This document shows positions 19,553 through 29,187 of a DNA stretch of 34,322 nt, piece by piece (position 1 is the first letter of the stretch; each line of letters opens with the position of its first letter). A program made the translations under genes and the position numbers. Below the pieces are notes generated by a model. The model was not told the origin of the DNA. It made no database searches and saw nothing but the letters and a program-made list of their open reading frames with translations. The stretch comes from Bacillota bacterium (GTDB lineage Bacteria > Bacillota > DTU030 > DUMP01). The DNA lies in NCBI GenBank assembly GCA_030153805.1, contig JASKLG010000011.1, positions 1 to 34,322 of the forward strand. The letters run 5' to 3'.

Positions 19553-20296
19553 CTACAGGGCAAGGCCGCCGTCCACAGCCAGCACCTGGCCGGTTATATA
19601 GGCGGCCTCTTCGCTGGCGAGAAAAGCTACCGCTCGGGCAACATCCTCAGGGGCGCCGAACCGCCCCAGCGGTATGCGGCTTTTGTAGTCCTCTTGTACC
19701 TCCGCAGGCAGCTTCGCCGTCATTTCCGTGGCAATGAACCCGGGGGCCACGGCATTGACCGTGATCCCACGTGAAGCCACCTCTTTAGCCACGGACTTGG
19801 TAAAACCGATTATGCCCGCTTTGGCCGCCGCATAGTTGGCCTGGCCGGCGTTGCCGGTAAGGCCTACGATAGAAGCAATGCTTACTATACGACCGCTGCG
19901 CCTCTTCAACATGCCCCTTAAAGCCGCCTGCGTGCAGTGAAAGACGCCGCTCAGGTTGGTCTTTAAAACCTCTTCCCAATCCTCTTTTTTCATGCGCAGA
20001 AGAAGGTTATCACGGGTGATACCGGCATTATTCACCAAAATCCCCACCGGTCCCAGAAGAGCCTCGGCTTCGGCTATAAGTCGCTGAGCCTCAGCCGGCT
20101 CGGTCACATCGGCTTGAATGGCCACCGCCCTTCCGCCTTGAGCAGCGATGAGGTCGACGACCTCCTGTGCAGCCTCTCGCCGGCCGGCAAAGTTCACCGC
20201 CACCGGCGCCCCCAAGCGGGCAAGCTCTAGAGCTATAGCCCGCCCGATGCCACGCGAAGCACCGGTAACTACGGCGGCCCCTGGAATCAATACCAT
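19553..20296 (-). CDS. fabG: 3-oxoacyl-ACP reductase
   Basis: Start refined to ATG 20296 (MVLIPGAAVVTGASRGIGRAIALEL); NNAGITRDNLL, YAAAKAG catalytic Tyr/Lys. Confidence 0.97.
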   Translation of the reverse strand: MVLIPGAAVVTGASRGIGRAIALELARLGAPVAVNFAGRREAAQEVVDLIAAQGGRAVAIQADVTEPAEAQRLIAEAEALLGPVGILVNNAGITRDNLLLRMKKEDWEEVLKTNLSGVFHCTQAALRGMLKRRSGRIVSIASIVGLTGNAGQANYAAAKAGIIGFTKSVAKEVASRGITVNAVAPGFIATEMTAKLPAEVQEDYKSRIPLGRFGAPEDVARAVAFLASEEAAYITGQVLAVDGGLAL

Positions 20297-20297
20297 T

Positions 20298-21239
20298 TTA
20301 TCCAACCCCCTCAAGCTCCGCAAGGGTGTTTTGAAGCGATGCAACATCGCCAACCTGCAGGCAGCGCACTCTGCGGTCAATCTTCTTCACAAAACCCGAA
20401 AGGGCGCGGCCTGGCCCCACCTCGATAAACGTATCAATGCCGTCGGCCAGCATCTTTTGGACGGACTCTTCCCAAAGGACGGGGCTGCTAACCTGCTGCA
20501 CTAAAAGATCCTTAACTTCTTCTTTGCTGTGCACGTAGTCGGCCGTAACGTTGGCCACCACCGGGAGTTTAGGGTCGCTGAGCTGCACCCGCGAAAGCTC
20601 TTCGGCCAGCTTCTCTCCGGCCGGTATGAGGAGGCGGCTATGAAACGGTCCGCTAACTTTAAGGGGGATAACCTTTTTGGCACCGCGGGCCAGGGCCAGC
20701 CTGCCGGCTTCGTCCACGGCCTGCGTTTCCCCGGCGATGACGATTTGACCCGGGCAGTTGTAGTTGGCCGGCTCCACCACACCTTGGGCCGAAGCGGCCC
20801 GGCAAATCTCCTCCACTTCCCCCCGGTCCAGACCGAGAACGGCCGCCATGGTGCCACGCCCGGCTGGAACGGCGTTTTCCATGAACTCACCGCGCTTGCG
20901 CACCAAGCGCACGGCGTCAGCAAAAGCGAAAGTCCCGGCAACAACCAGCGCTGAGTACTCGCCTAAACTGAGGCCTGCAGCAGCCGCAGGCTCAATACCG
21001 TAACCCTTGAGCACTTCCCAACAGGCCAGGCTGGTGACCAGAATGGCCGGTTGGGTGTTGATAGTAAGGGTAAGCTCGTCTTCAGGCCCGTAGAAACAGA
21101 TTGCACTCAGAGAAAAACCCAAAGCCTTATCGGCTTCCTCAAATATGCGGCGCGCTGCCGGGTACTCCCGGGCCAAGTCCTGACCCATACCTACATACTG
21201 CGCTCCCTGGCCGGGAAACAAAAGACCGATCTTCGGCAC
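20298..21239 (-). CDS. fabD: Malonyl-CoA:ACP transacylase
   Basis: 313 aa; LLFPGQGAQYVGMGQDLA, GLSLGEYSAL. Confidence 0.97.
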   Translation of the reverse strand: MPKIGLLFPGQGAQYVGMGQDLAREYPAARRIFEEADKALGFSLSAICFYGPEDELTLTINTQPAILVTSLACWEVLKGYGIEPAAAAGLSLGEYSALVVAGTFAFADAVRLVRKRGEFMENAVPAGRGTMAAVLGLDRGEVEEICRAASAQGVVEPANYNCPGQIVIAGETQAVDEAGRLALARGAKKVIPLKVSGPFHSRLLIPAGEKLAEELSRVQLSDPKLPVVANVTADYVHSKEEVKDLLVQQVSSPVLWEESVQKMLADGIDTFIEVGPGRALSGFVKKIDRRVRCLQVGDVASLQNTLAELEGVG

Positions 21240-21241
21240 TA

Positions 21242-22246
21242 TTACACCTCCAGAATACCTACGTCTCGTCCGTTTTGAGCTGCTTTGCGCCCGAGGGCAG
21301 CCAGGATCTCGTCTGCTTCTCGTACCGTCCGGGCGATAATTTCCCGTGCCGGTAGGACGTCCTGGATGAGGCCCGCAATTTGTCCGGCCATGACCGAGCC
21401 GTATTCCACATCGCCATCGCGGACGGCGGCGCGCAGCCGGCCGGTACCGAGCCTCTCCAACTCTTCTTTGCTGGCTCCCTCCCGCTCTTTCTGAAGGAAC
21501 TCGCGCGCCAACTTGTTGTCCAAAACCCTCACCGGATGCCCGGTGCTCGCTCCAGTGACCACAGTGGGGCGATCGCGCGCTTTAAGGAGGGCCTCCTTGT
21601 ATCTAGGGTGTACGGTGCACTCTTCGCTCAGGACGAAGCGTGTACCCATCTGCACTCCCTGCGCCCCCAGGGCCAATGCGGCGGCCAAACCTCGCCCGTC
21701 GGCAATGCCACCGGCAGCGATCACCGGTATATTTACCGCCGAAACGATCTGCGGTACTAAAGCCATAGTCGTAATTTCCCCGATGTGCCCGCCGCACTCC
21801 ATGCCCTCCGCAATGAGCGCGTCGGCGCCCACTCGTTCCAGACGTTTAGCCAGCGCTACGGAAGCCACCACAGGTATTACCTTGGTTCCGTTGGCATGGA
21901 GGCGTTCAATGTGTTTGCCTGGGTTCCCAGCGCCGGTAGTTACTACCGGTACGCGTTCCTCTATTACCGCCTCCATAACCTCCTCTACAAACGGAGATAG
22001 GTAATAGACGTTTACGCCGAAAGGACGCGAGGTTAAGGCCTTACACTTGCGGATTTCCGCCCGGATAAGCTCGCCGGTCATGTTGCCGGCACCAATTATA
22101 CCCAATCCCCCGGCGTTGGAGACGGCTGCAGCCAGCTCGGCCGTGGCCACCCATGCCATACCGCCTTGGAGAACCGGATATTCAATACCCAAGAGGTCAC
22201 AAAGAGGTGTCCGCACGCCTTTCACTCCTTTTTGTGAGTCATTCAA
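21242..22246 (-). CDS. fabK: Enoyl-ACP reductase II (FabK-type, FMN-dependent)
   Basis: 334 aa; [57 protein letters not shown]; located within the fab operon. Confidence 0.93.
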   Translation of the reverse strand: MNDSQKGVKGVRTPLCDLLGIEYPVLQGGMAWVATAELAAAVSNAGGLGIIGAGNMTGELIRAEIRKCKALTSRPFGVNVYYLSPFVEEVMEAVIEERVPVVTTGAGNPGKHIERLHANGTKVIPVVASVALAKRLERVGADALIAEGMECGGHIGEITTMALVPQIVSAVNIPVIAAGGIADGRGLAAALALGAQGVQMGTRFVLSEECTVHPRYKEALLKARDRPTVVTGASTGHPVRVLDNKLAREFLQKEREGASKEELERLGTGRLRAAVRDGDVEYGSVMAGQIAGLIQDVLPAREIIARTVREADEILAALGRKAAQNGRDVGILEV

Positions 22247-22284
22247 AGCTACCTGCCATTCAACAGAAGTTTTGCGGCATTATG

Positions 22285-23280
22285 TCACCAGCGCACTACA
22301 CTGGCGCCCCACGTCAGGCCGGCGCCGAAACCGACGAGCACCAGAATATCCCCCGGCCGAAACCGACCTGCATCGGCCGCCTCGGCCAGCGCCACAGGAA
22401 TGGAAGCCGAAGACATGTTGCCGTAGCGATCCAGGTTTACCAGCACCCGCTCACTCGGCAGCTTCAAACGTTTGGCCGCGGCGTCAATAATGCGCAGGTT
22501 GGCCTGGTGGGGAATCAAATAAGTGACGTCGTCCAGGTTCAACCCGGCCAGCTCCAGGGCCTTTACCGCCGCCTCACCCATTACCCGGACGGCGAATTTA
22601 AAAACCTCGGGGCCGTTCATGTGTATGTACTGCAGCCCCTGCTCGAAGTTTTCGGGAACCAGGGGGAGCCGCGATCCCCCTGCCGGCAGGCAGAGGAGCT
22701 CACCGCCGCTGCCGTCGGAACCCAAGTAGGTAGAGAGGATCCCCTCGCCTTGAACGGTCGGACCGAGCACCACCGCCCCGGCCCCGTCGCCGAAGAGAAC
22801 GCAAGTATTTCTGTCTCGCCAGTTGGTAATGCGCGATAAAAGGTCGACACCGATAACCAGGACGTGATCGTAGGTGCCGCTGGCTACAAACTCGCGACCG
22901 ATTGTCAGGGCGTAGAGGAAACCGGAGCAGCCCGCCTCCAGATCAAAAGCCGCCGCCCGGTTCGCGGCCAGTGCGCTCTGTACCAAACAGGCTGTCGCGG
23001 GAAAAGCCATATCCGGCGTAACCGTGGCCACAATAACGAGGTCTACCTTCTCGGGATCAAGGGCGGCTTTGGCCAGGGCTTCCTTTGCAGCAACAAGGGC
23101 CAGATCCGAAGCGGCCGTCTCCGGCCCGGCCACACGCCGTTCTCTGATCCCGGTGCGGCTCGTGATCCATTCATCCGATGTATCTACCATTTGCTCGAGA
23201 TCGTGATTGGTGAGCACGCGCTCAGGAAGCGCCTTACCCCAACCTTCGATTTTCACACCGCGCAGACTTTGACTTTGCAT
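22285..23280 (-). CDS. fabH: 3-oxoacyl-ACP synthase III
   Basis: 331 aa; DEWITSRTGIRERR, FDLEAGCSGFLYAL, PHQANLRIIDAAAKRL. Confidence 0.98.
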   Translation of the reverse strand: MQSQSLRGVKIEGWGKALPERVLTNHDLEQMVDTSDEWITSRTGIRERRVAGPETAASDLALVAAKEALAKAALDPEKVDLVIVATVTPDMAFPATACLVQSALAANRAAAFDLEAGCSGFLYALTIGREFVASGTYDHVLVIGVDLLSRITNWRDRNTCVLFGDGAGAVVLGPTVQGEGILSTYLGSDGSGGELLCLPAGGSRLPLVPENFEQGLQYIHMNGPEVFKFAVRVMGEAAVKALELAGLNLDDVTYLIPHQANLRIIDAAAKRLKLPSERVLVNLDRYGNMSSASIPVALAEAADAGRFRPGDILVLVGFGAGLTWGASVVRW

Positions 23281-23282
23281 CT

Positions 23283-24296
23283 TTACGCCTCACTTCCTTG
23301 AAGGCCCCGGGTCTGATCGGCGACCTTAGCGATCTTGCCGATCACATCCTGCTCTAAAGACTGCCGCGCCACGCGGATAGCATTTCTTATCGCCCGCGCA
23401 TCTGAAGAACCGTGGCTGATGATGGTAAGACCTCTCAAGCCCAGAAGGGGTGCTCCGCCGTACTCTGCATAGTCCATTTTCTTACGCAGCCGCCTGAACG
23501 CCGGCCTGGCCAGATAGGCGCCGAGCCGGGTGTCAAAGCCGGCCATAAGCTCCCCTTTTAGAAGGGTAAAGAGCCCTTCTGCCAAACCCTCGGCAAACTT
23601 GAGGAGAACATTTCCGGTAAAGCCGTCGCAGACAATAACGTCGGCCACCCCTAACGGAAGGTCCCTACCCTCCACATTACCGACAAAATTTAGCCCGGAA
23701 GCGGCAAGCAGCTGGTACGCTTCCTGGAGCACAGGGGTACCTTTTTCTTTCTCCGCCCCTACATTTAACAGTCCCACCCTAGGTCGGGTTCGCCCGAAGG
23801 TAGACTCCATGTAAACGCTCCCCATTTGGGCAAATTGGAGGAGGTAGCGCGGTTTTACTTCTGCGTTGGCCCCGGCATCGATCAAGACGGCGAAGCCTTC
23901 CACCGTCGGCAGCGGCGCGGCAATGGCCGGACGCTCGATTCCCGGAAGACAGCCTAAAGTAAACAGGGAAAAGGCCATGGCTGCTCCCGTGTTGCCGGCC
24001 GAGACCAAAGCCGCCGCCCGCCCTTCCTTTACGAGGCGCGCCCCCACGGCCAAGGAACTCTCTTTCTTCTGGCGGAGCGCTGCAGCCGGGTGCTCTCCCA
24101 TCTCCACCTTCTGGCTGGCAGGCACGATTTCAATTCCCGGACACGGAAGCCCGTTTTCGCGCCCTACCCTCTCGATTTCCGCCGGATCGCCGACGAGGAT
24201 GATCTCCGCCTCGCCCGCCTTAGCCGCTGCAACCGCTCCCTTTATCACTTCCAGGGGAGCATAGTCGCCGCCCATGGCATCTACTGCTATCTTCAC
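23283..24296 (-). CDS. plsX: Phosphate acyltransferase PlsX
   Basis: 337 aa; [22 protein letters not shown]. Confidence 0.98.
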   Translation of the reverse strand: MKIAVDAMGGDYAPLEVIKGAVAAAKAGEAEIILVGDPAEIERVGRENGLPCPGIEIVPASQKVEMGEHPAAALRQKKESSLAVGARLVKEGRAAALVSAGNTGAAMAFSLFTLGCLPGIERPAIAAPLPTVEGFAVLIDAGANAEVKPRYLLQFAQMGSVYMESTFGRTRPRVGLLNVGAEKEKGTPVLQEAYQLLAASGLNFVGNVEGRDLPLGVADVIVCDGFTGNVLLKFAEGLAEGLFTLLKGELMAGFDTRLGAYLARPAFRRLRKKMDYAEYGGAPLLGLRGLTIISHGSSDARAIRNAIRVARQSLEQDVIGKIAKVADQTRGLQGSEA

Positions 24297-24880
24297 TCTG
24301 CGCCGCCCCCTTCTGCCAGCGATACCATAATGAACTTCGCCCGAAACACCTCGCGGCCGCCGACCTGCGTACGGACCGCTACGAAGTACTTGTTCTGCCG
24401 GCGCCTGCTTACCTCAGCCCGCGCCACGAGCTTTTCTCCCACCCCTACCGGGAGTTTGTACTTAATGTTGGCCACCCCGGTAAGAGCTACCTCGGCGTCG
24501 ATTACCGCCAGCGCCAGGGACTCAGCTTGGGCAAAAATGTAGTGCCCCCGCACCACGCCCGATTTCTCGAAGACCATGTCCGGAGTGGTAGTCAGAACGG
24601 AAAGGGCGCTGACACCTCGCTCAAGCTCGAAGAGTTCGCCGACGACCTCACGCCCGTGCAGCGCCCTGAGCTGACGGTAGGCTCCTTCGGCTACGCGCCG
24701 GGTCCGGGCCCGCACCTCGGGAATGGAAAGCTCCAGGCGGTCGAGGCGGATGGTCTGGCTGCTCACACCGAAGCGCCGGGCGAGCTCTTCATCGGTGAGA
24801 AAGGGGTTTTCTTCCACCGCGCGCTTTAAGGCCGCCAGCCGCTCCTTTTTCGGCCACCTGCGCGTAACCATTGTTAGCAC
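24293..24880 (-). CDS. fapR: Transcriptional repressor of fatty-acid/phospholipid genes FapR
   Basis: 195 aa; N-terminal [33 protein letters not shown] and hot-dog domain; overlaps plsX. Confidence 0.95.
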   Translation of the reverse strand: MLTMVTRRWPKKERLAALKRAVEENPFLTDEELARRFGVSSQTIRLDRLELSIPEVRARTRRVAEGAYRQLRALHGREVVGELFELERGVSALSVLTTTPDMVFEKSGVVRGHYIFAQAESLALAVIDAEVALTGVANIKYKLPVGVGEKLVARAEVSRRRQNKYFVAVRTQVGGREVFRAKFIMVSLAEGGGAE

Positions 24881-24884
24881 CTAC

Positions 24885-24921
24885 CTTTATTACCTGGCCA
24901 TAATGGTAGCTTGTAATAAAG
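24885..24921. promoter_or_regulatory. Inverted repeat upstream of fapR (candidate FapR operator)
   Basis: Perfect 9-bp arms CTTTATTAC (24885-24893) and GTAATAAAG (24913-24921), 19-bp spacing, overlapping the putative +1 region. Confidence 0.5.
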
Positions 24922-24948
24922 TATAAACGCAGCGCGCCACCTATGCAA
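24920..24948 (-). promoter_or_regulatory. Candidate sigma-A promoter of the fapR-plsX-fab operon
   Basis: Minus strand TTGCAT-N17-TATACT. Confidence 0.6.
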
Positions 24949-24963
24949 GGGAAAAGCTGGTGC

Positions 24964-25004
24964 AAAAAGAAAAAAGAAGCAGCTCTAGCTTATCCTAGAG
25001 CTGC
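24964..25004 (-). terminator. Rho-independent terminator after rpmF
   Basis: Minus strand GCAGCTCTAG-GATAAG-CTAGAGCTGC followed by TTCTTTTTTCTTTTT. Confidence 0.9.
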
Positions 25005-25019
25005 CGGACTAGGTCTTTC

Positions 25020-25205
25020 TTACTCCGCGTTCTCCACTTTTACCACTTGCTTAGCCCCGTAGTAACCGCAGGCCGGGCAAACGCGATGCGGCAGAGTCAG
25101 TTCGTGACACTGCGGGCAACGGATAAGCCCGGGCACCGACAGTTTCCATTGGGAGCGCCGCCGGTGAGTGCGGGCGCGAGACATTTTCTTCTTTGGTACA
25201 GCCAT
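25020..25205 (-). CDS. rpmF: 50S ribosomal protein L32
   Basis: 61 aa; MAVPKKKMSRARTHRRRSQWKL with CPQC...CPAC zinc ribbon. Confidence 0.98.
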   Translation of the reverse strand: MAVPKKKMSRARTHRRRSQWKLSVPGLIRCPQCHELTLPHRVCPACGYYGAKQVVKVENAE

Positions 25206-25226
25206 GCTGGCACCCCCTGTCTTATG

Positions 25227-25748
25227 CTATTCTTGTTTGAATAACTCTGAGAGAACAGCCAAGCGCGGATCCACTTCTTCCTTTTCACAGGTGCAGGGCC
25301 CTTCGTTGAGATTCTTCCCACAGTGTGGGCACAGGCCCGGGCAATCCTGGCGGCAGAGAGGCTTCATAGGAAGTGCCAGATACAGCGTATCCCGGACATC
25401 GTCTGTAATATCGATCCGGTCACCGGTGAACCCTCTAACCTCCAGATCCTCATCTTCCGGCTCTTCGGGCTTTTTCTTTTTCACTTCCCTGTAACCGATG
25501 ACAAACGGCGCATCCAGGGCATAGGGAAAGCGTTCCAGGCAACGGCTGCACGTTAGGAGGAGGCTGGTCTCAAGGCGGCCGTTGGCCAAGAGAAGCTCTC
25601 CCGTATTGGTTATTGTAAGGTTAACCGTCACCGGGTCAAGCAGCTCGACCTCTTCGCCGCCCCAAGTAATGGCACCCCAGCGCTCTTTAAGCTCCACCTT
25701 GAGGCTGGCACCTACAAAATACTTGATGGAGCTGATATCAACCTCCAC
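25227..25748 (-). CDS. YceD/DUF177 family protein (YlbN-like)
   Basis: Cys-rich C-terminus MKPLCRQDCPGLCPHCGKNLNEGPC; start moved to GTG near 25748 (or 25757) because the ORF-track start lies upstream of a consensus promoter. Confidence 0.88.
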   Translation of the reverse strand: MEVDISSIKYFVGASLKVELKERWGAITWGGEEVELLDPVTVNLTITNTGELLLANGRLETSLLLTCSRCLERFPYALDAPFVIGYREVKKKKPEEPEDEDLEVRGFTGDRIDITDDVRDTLYLALPMKPLCRQDCPGLCPHCGKNLNEGPCTCEKEEVDPRLAVLSELFKQE

Positions 25749-25772
25749 GCGCCTCACCTGCTCAACGTTTGT

Positions 25773-25801
25773 ATTATACTTTGCCGGGTGGGGCCTGTCA
25801 A
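25773..25801 (-). promoter_or_regulatory. Exact-consensus sigma-A promoter of yceD-rpmF
   Basis: Minus strand TTGACA-N17-TATAAT, exact match to consensus hexamers and optimal spacing. Confidence 0.9.
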
Positions 25802-25812
25802 TGCACACATCT

Positions 25813-27003
25813 TCAACTCAAAAGCTCGGCCGTCTCCTGGGCGATCATGAGCTCCTCGTTGGTCGGAATGACCAGGATACGCACTTTGGAGGCAGAAGTT
25901 GACACATCTGCTTCTTTCCCCCGCACCCGGTTTTTCTCTTCGTCGAGCTCTGCCCCAAGGAACTCTAAGCCGTCACAGACCAAGCGCCGAATTATATCGC
26001 TGTTCTCGCCGATACCTGCCGTGAAGACAATCGCATCCAGTCCGCCCATAGCCGCCGCGTAGGCGCCGATGTACTTGCGGGTAAGGTAGGCCAAGACCTC
26101 AAGCGCCAGCTGGGCCCGTTCGTTGCCTGCAGCGGCTGCTGCCTCGATATCGCGTGCATCGCTGGAAACACCGGAAAGTCCTAGAAGCCCGCTCTTTTTG
26201 TATAAGATGTCGTTCATCTCACCCGGGGTAAGGTTTTCTTTCTCCATGAGAAAGGGTATCACAGCCGGGTCGATATCGCCGCAGCGCGTCCCCATTATCG
26301 TCCCGGAGATGGTTCCGAAGCCCAGCGAGGTATCCACCGAGACGCCGCCCTTGACAGCGGTAATGCTGGAACCATTGCCCAGGTGACAGGTAACGAGCTT
26401 GAGCTCAGTGAGGGGCCGTCCCAAAAGCCGGGCCGCCCGCCGGGCTACGTACTTATGGGAAGTGCCGTGGAACCCGTACCGCCGGATACCGTACTTCTCA
26501 TAAAACTCATATGGCAGGCCGTAAATGTACGCCTGTTTGGGCATCGTCTGGTGAAAGGCTGTGTCAAAGACGGCAACCTGCGGTACACCAGGGAGTAAAG
26601 CTTGACAGGCCTCGATGCCGATAATGTTGGCCGGGTTGTGCAGGGGCGCGAGTTCAGAACATTCTCGTAGCGCCGCCATAACCTCCTCATCGATAACCAC
26701 CGAGCGGGCAAACTTCTCTCCGCCATGAACAACACGGTGGCCCACAGCCGCGATTTCACTAAGGTTGTTAAGCGCCCCATGTTCCGGGTGAAGCAAGGTA
26801 TCGATAACCAGTTGAACGGCTACTTTGTGGTTGGGTATGTCCTTTTTGATTTCTATCTTGGACTCGTTAATACGATGGGTAAGCAGAGAGCCGTCCAGGC
26901 CGATGCGCTCTACCAGGCCTTTGGCCAGAACCCGCTCTCCATCCATATCCATAAGCTGATACTTCAGAGACGAACTGCCGCAGTTGATGACCAGAATCTT
27001 CAC
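25813..27003 (-). CDS. ackA: Acetate kinase
   Basis: 396 aa; [41 protein letters not shown]. Confidence 0.98.
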   Translation of the reverse strand: MKILVINCGSSSLKYQLMDMDGERVLAKGLVERIGLDGSLLTHRINESKIEIKKDIPNHKVAVQLVIDTLLHPEHGALNNLSEIAAVGHRVVHGGEKFARSVVIDEEVMAALRECSELAPLHNPANIIGIEACQALLPGVPQVAVFDTAFHQTMPKQAYIYGLPYEFYEKYGIRRYGFHGTSHKYVARRAARLLGRPLTELKLVTCHLGNGSSITAVKGGVSVDTSLGFGTISGTIMGTRCGDIDPAVIPFLMEKENLTPGEMNDILYKKSGLLGLSGVSSDARDIEAAAAAGNERAQLALEVLAYLTRKYIGAYAAAMGGLDAIVFTAGIGENSDIIRRLVCDGLEFLGAELDEEKNRVRGKEADVSTSASKVRILVIPTNEELMIAQETAELLS

Positions 27004-27046
27004 TTTGCCACCAGCTCCTTTTCTCCGAACACGCCGCGCATCCGGC

Positions 27047-28054
27047 TTATGCCCCCTGCACAGCGGTAATGGCGATTACGTTGACGATATCCTCCACGCT
27101 GCACCCGCGCGAGAGGTCGTTGACCGGTTTAGCCATTCCCTGGGATACCGGACCGATGGCTTCAGCCTTGGCCAAGCGCTGCACAAGCTTATATCCTATA
27201 TTCCCAGCCTGCAGGTCGGGGAAGATAAGGACATTGGCCCGCCCGGCCACCGGACTTCCGGGAGCTTTGCGCCGGCCGATTTCCGGGATGATGGCAGCAT
27301 CGAGCTGCAGTTCTCCGTCGAGAAGGAGATCCGGCGCTTTTTCGTGAGCAATGGCTACCGCTTTGACCACCTTGTCCACCAGTTCGTGTTCGGCGCTTCC
27401 TTTGGTGGAAAAGGATAGAAGCGCTACCCGCGGCTCCAGGCCTACAAGTGTCCTGGCCGTCTGTGCCGAAGCTATGGCGATCGCCGCCAGTTCTTCCGGG
27501 TTGGGATTAGGGTTTAGGGCGCAGTCGGCAAAAACAAAAACGCCCTCTTCTCCGAAAGAACAATCCGGCACTACCATTATAAAAGCACTAGAAACAAGGG
27601 GAATCCCCGGTGCAGTCTTGATGATCTGGAGGGCCGGACGGAAGGTATTGGCCGTGGTATTCACCGCGCCGGCAACGTATCCGTCTGCATCCCCTTCCTT
27701 GACCATCATCGCTGCGTAATACATCGGGTCGGCAACCAGGCTTCTGGCATCATCCAGGCTGAGCCCTTTCTCTTTGCGAAGTTCATACAGGGCCACAGCG
27801 TATTTCTCGGCCTGCGGCGACGTGGCCGGGTCAATAATGTCTACATCGGCACCATCACCACCGGCCTGCTTGAGGGCCGCGCGGATTTCCTCTTCCTTGC
27901 CGAGCAAAATGGGACGGGCCAGTCCCTTTTCTTTGGCAATGAGCGCAGCGCGTACAGTCCTCTCTTCTGCACCTTCCGGTAGCGCGATGGCTTTGCCCAG
28001 ACGGCGGGCCTGCTCGTAAATATGATTCATCACGTCCATGGAACCCTCTGGCAT
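27047..28054 (-). CDS. pta: Phosphate acetyltransferase
   Basis: 335 aa; PTA_PTB family, [49 protein letters not shown]; exact start uncertain (28054 or the downstream ATG). Confidence 0.96.
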   Translation of the reverse strand: MPEGSMDVMNHIYEQARRLGKAIALPEGAEERTVRAALIAKEKGLARPILLGKEEEIRAALKQAGGDGADVDIIDPATSPQAEKYAVALYELRKEKGLSLDDARSLVADPMYYAAMMVKEGDADGYVAGAVNTTANTFRPALQIIKTAPGIPLVSSAFIMVVPDCSFGEEGVFVFADCALNPNPNPEELAAIAIASAQTARTLVGLEPRVALLSFSTKGSAEHELVDKVVKAVAIAHEKAPDLLLDGELQLDAAIIPEIGRRKAPGSPVAGRANVLIFPDLQAGNIGYKLVQRLAKAEAIGPVSQGMAKPVNDLSRGCSVEDIVNVIAITAVQGA

Positions 28055-28159
28055 CTTACCTGCGTCTTTCCTGCAGGCGACCTCCTAGCCAGAATTCACT
28101 CCTTTCCGCCTAAGTTTTCCCTTCCCCCTGAAGGGTTAAGCCAGGGAGGCCTTTACTAA

Positions 28160-28204
28160 ACCCACGGGCCTATCTACTCGCGCCGTCGACCTTGGCCCGC
28201 AGGC
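28160..28204 (-). other. Predicted RNA stem-loop in the pta leader
   Basis: Minus strand GCCTGCGGGCC-N23-GGCCCGTGGGT; 11 bp with G-U pairs that exist only on the minus-strand RNA. Confidence 0.45.
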
Positions 28205-28233
28205 AAAAATATGTGGTCCATGCCCTTGTTCCT

Positions 28234-28258
28234 CTTCGACATCGCCCGGTGATTTCCT
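28234..28258 (-). promoter_or_regulatory. Candidate sigma-H-like promoter of pta-ackA
   Basis: Minus strand AGGAAAT-N14-GAAG, same spacing as the spoVS motif; immediately preceded by hairpin CCTGCC-N5-GGCAGG (28259-28275). Confidence 0.35.
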
Positions 28259-28284
28259 CCTGCCTGTCTGGCAGGTAGCAAGGT

Positions 28285-29082
28285 CTACTCAGATATGTTG
28301 GGGAATGCGGCCTTTTTTTGTTCCCACGCCGCCTTGATGGCCGGCAAGGCCTTTTCAGCTGCCATGCGGCCCAGGCGTATCAGCTCTGCACCTTTGTCCA
28401 ACCTCAGAGCACTGAATTCACCAACAGGCGGACGAATAAAAACGTCTGCCGTCCGGGCTTTGAGGCGCATGACCTCTTCCTGCATAATGTCGATGGCCTG
28501 AATGGTGATTTCGGGAAGACTACGCAGGCGGCTGGCCTTAAGGCTCGGTCCGACATCTACAGCTACCACCAGCTCCGCGCCCATTCCCTGGGCCACCTGT
28601 ACCGGCACCCGGTCTACTAAGCCACCATCCACCAGCAACCGGCCGCCGTAACGAACGGGAACAAAAACACCAGGTATGGCACAACTGGCCAGGACCGCCT
28701 CTACCACCGGCCCTTCGCGTATCACTACCTCTTCCCCCGTTTGTAGATCGGTAGCCACTACCGCCAGGGGATGAAAAAGATCGTCAAAAGCCTTACCCCG
28801 CAAGAACAGGTTTAGAAAACCACGCAGTTTTTCGCCGCCTATGAGCCCCGGCCCCGGTAGAACAAAGTCTACCAGATGTTTCAACTTTAAAGCTTTTCCC
28901 ATCTTTTCCAGCTCATATAGATCAACACCCGCAGCGAAAAGAGCCGCCACCAGAGCCCCGACACTGGTGCCGGCCAGATACTGGACTTCAACCCCTGCCT
29001 CCTGTAGCACCTGGAGCACGCCGATATGGGCCAGACCGCGGGCGGCTCCTGCCCCGAGCGCCAGTGCGATTCGAGGATTCAC
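28285..29082 (-). CDS. Patatin-like phospholipase/esterase (YlbK/RssA-like)
   Basis: Start refined to GTG 29082 (GGAGGGGGGAGAAAG upstream; MNPRIALALGAGAARGLAHIGVL); GTSVG serine motif, DGG of the Ser-Asp dyad. Confidence 0.9.
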   Translation of the reverse strand: MNPRIALALGAGAARGLAHIGVLQVLQEAGVEVQYLAGTSVGALVAALFAAGVDLYELEKMGKALKLKHLVDFVLPGPGLIGGEKLRGFLNLFLRGKAFDDLFHPLAVVATDLQTGEEVVIREGPVVEAVLASCAIPGVFVPVRYGGRLLVDGGLVDRVPVQVAQGMGAELVVAVDVGPSLKASRLRSLPEITIQAIDIMQEEVMRLKARTADVFIRPPVGEFSALRLDKGAELIRLGRMAAEKALPAIKAAWEQKKAAFPNISE

Positions 29083-29113
29083 CTTTCTCCCCCCTCCAGC
29101 GACCGGCTCCTTG

Positions 29114-29142
29114 GCATATTCCTGCCCCCCTGCCAATATAAT
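29114..29142 (+). promoter_or_regulatory. Candidate sigma-E-like promoter of ylbJ
   Basis: GCATATT-N14-AATATAAT; exact fit to KMATATT and 6 of 8 to CATACAHT; ylbJ is a sigma-E regulon gene in B. subtilis. Confidence 0.5.
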
Positions 29143-29187
29143 CTCACAAGGAAATCACCGAGCCCAGAGAAGGAGGCTTTTGAGCGC

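Noticed and set aside
28174-28242. 22-aa ORF upstream of pta (MSKRNKGMDHIFLPAGQGRRRE) as a leader peptide
   Set aside because: An AGGAGG lies upstream but at a long spacing (13 nt), the ATG lies within the putative sigma-H-like promoter spacer, and there is no codon pattern typical of attenuator peptides; cannot be supported.
29149-29160. 12-mer AGGAAATCACCG shared between the ylbJ upstream region (+) and the pta upstream region (-)
   Set aside because: Many 12-mer coincidences are expected in 34 kb counted on both strands; flanking bases do not continue the match convincingly.
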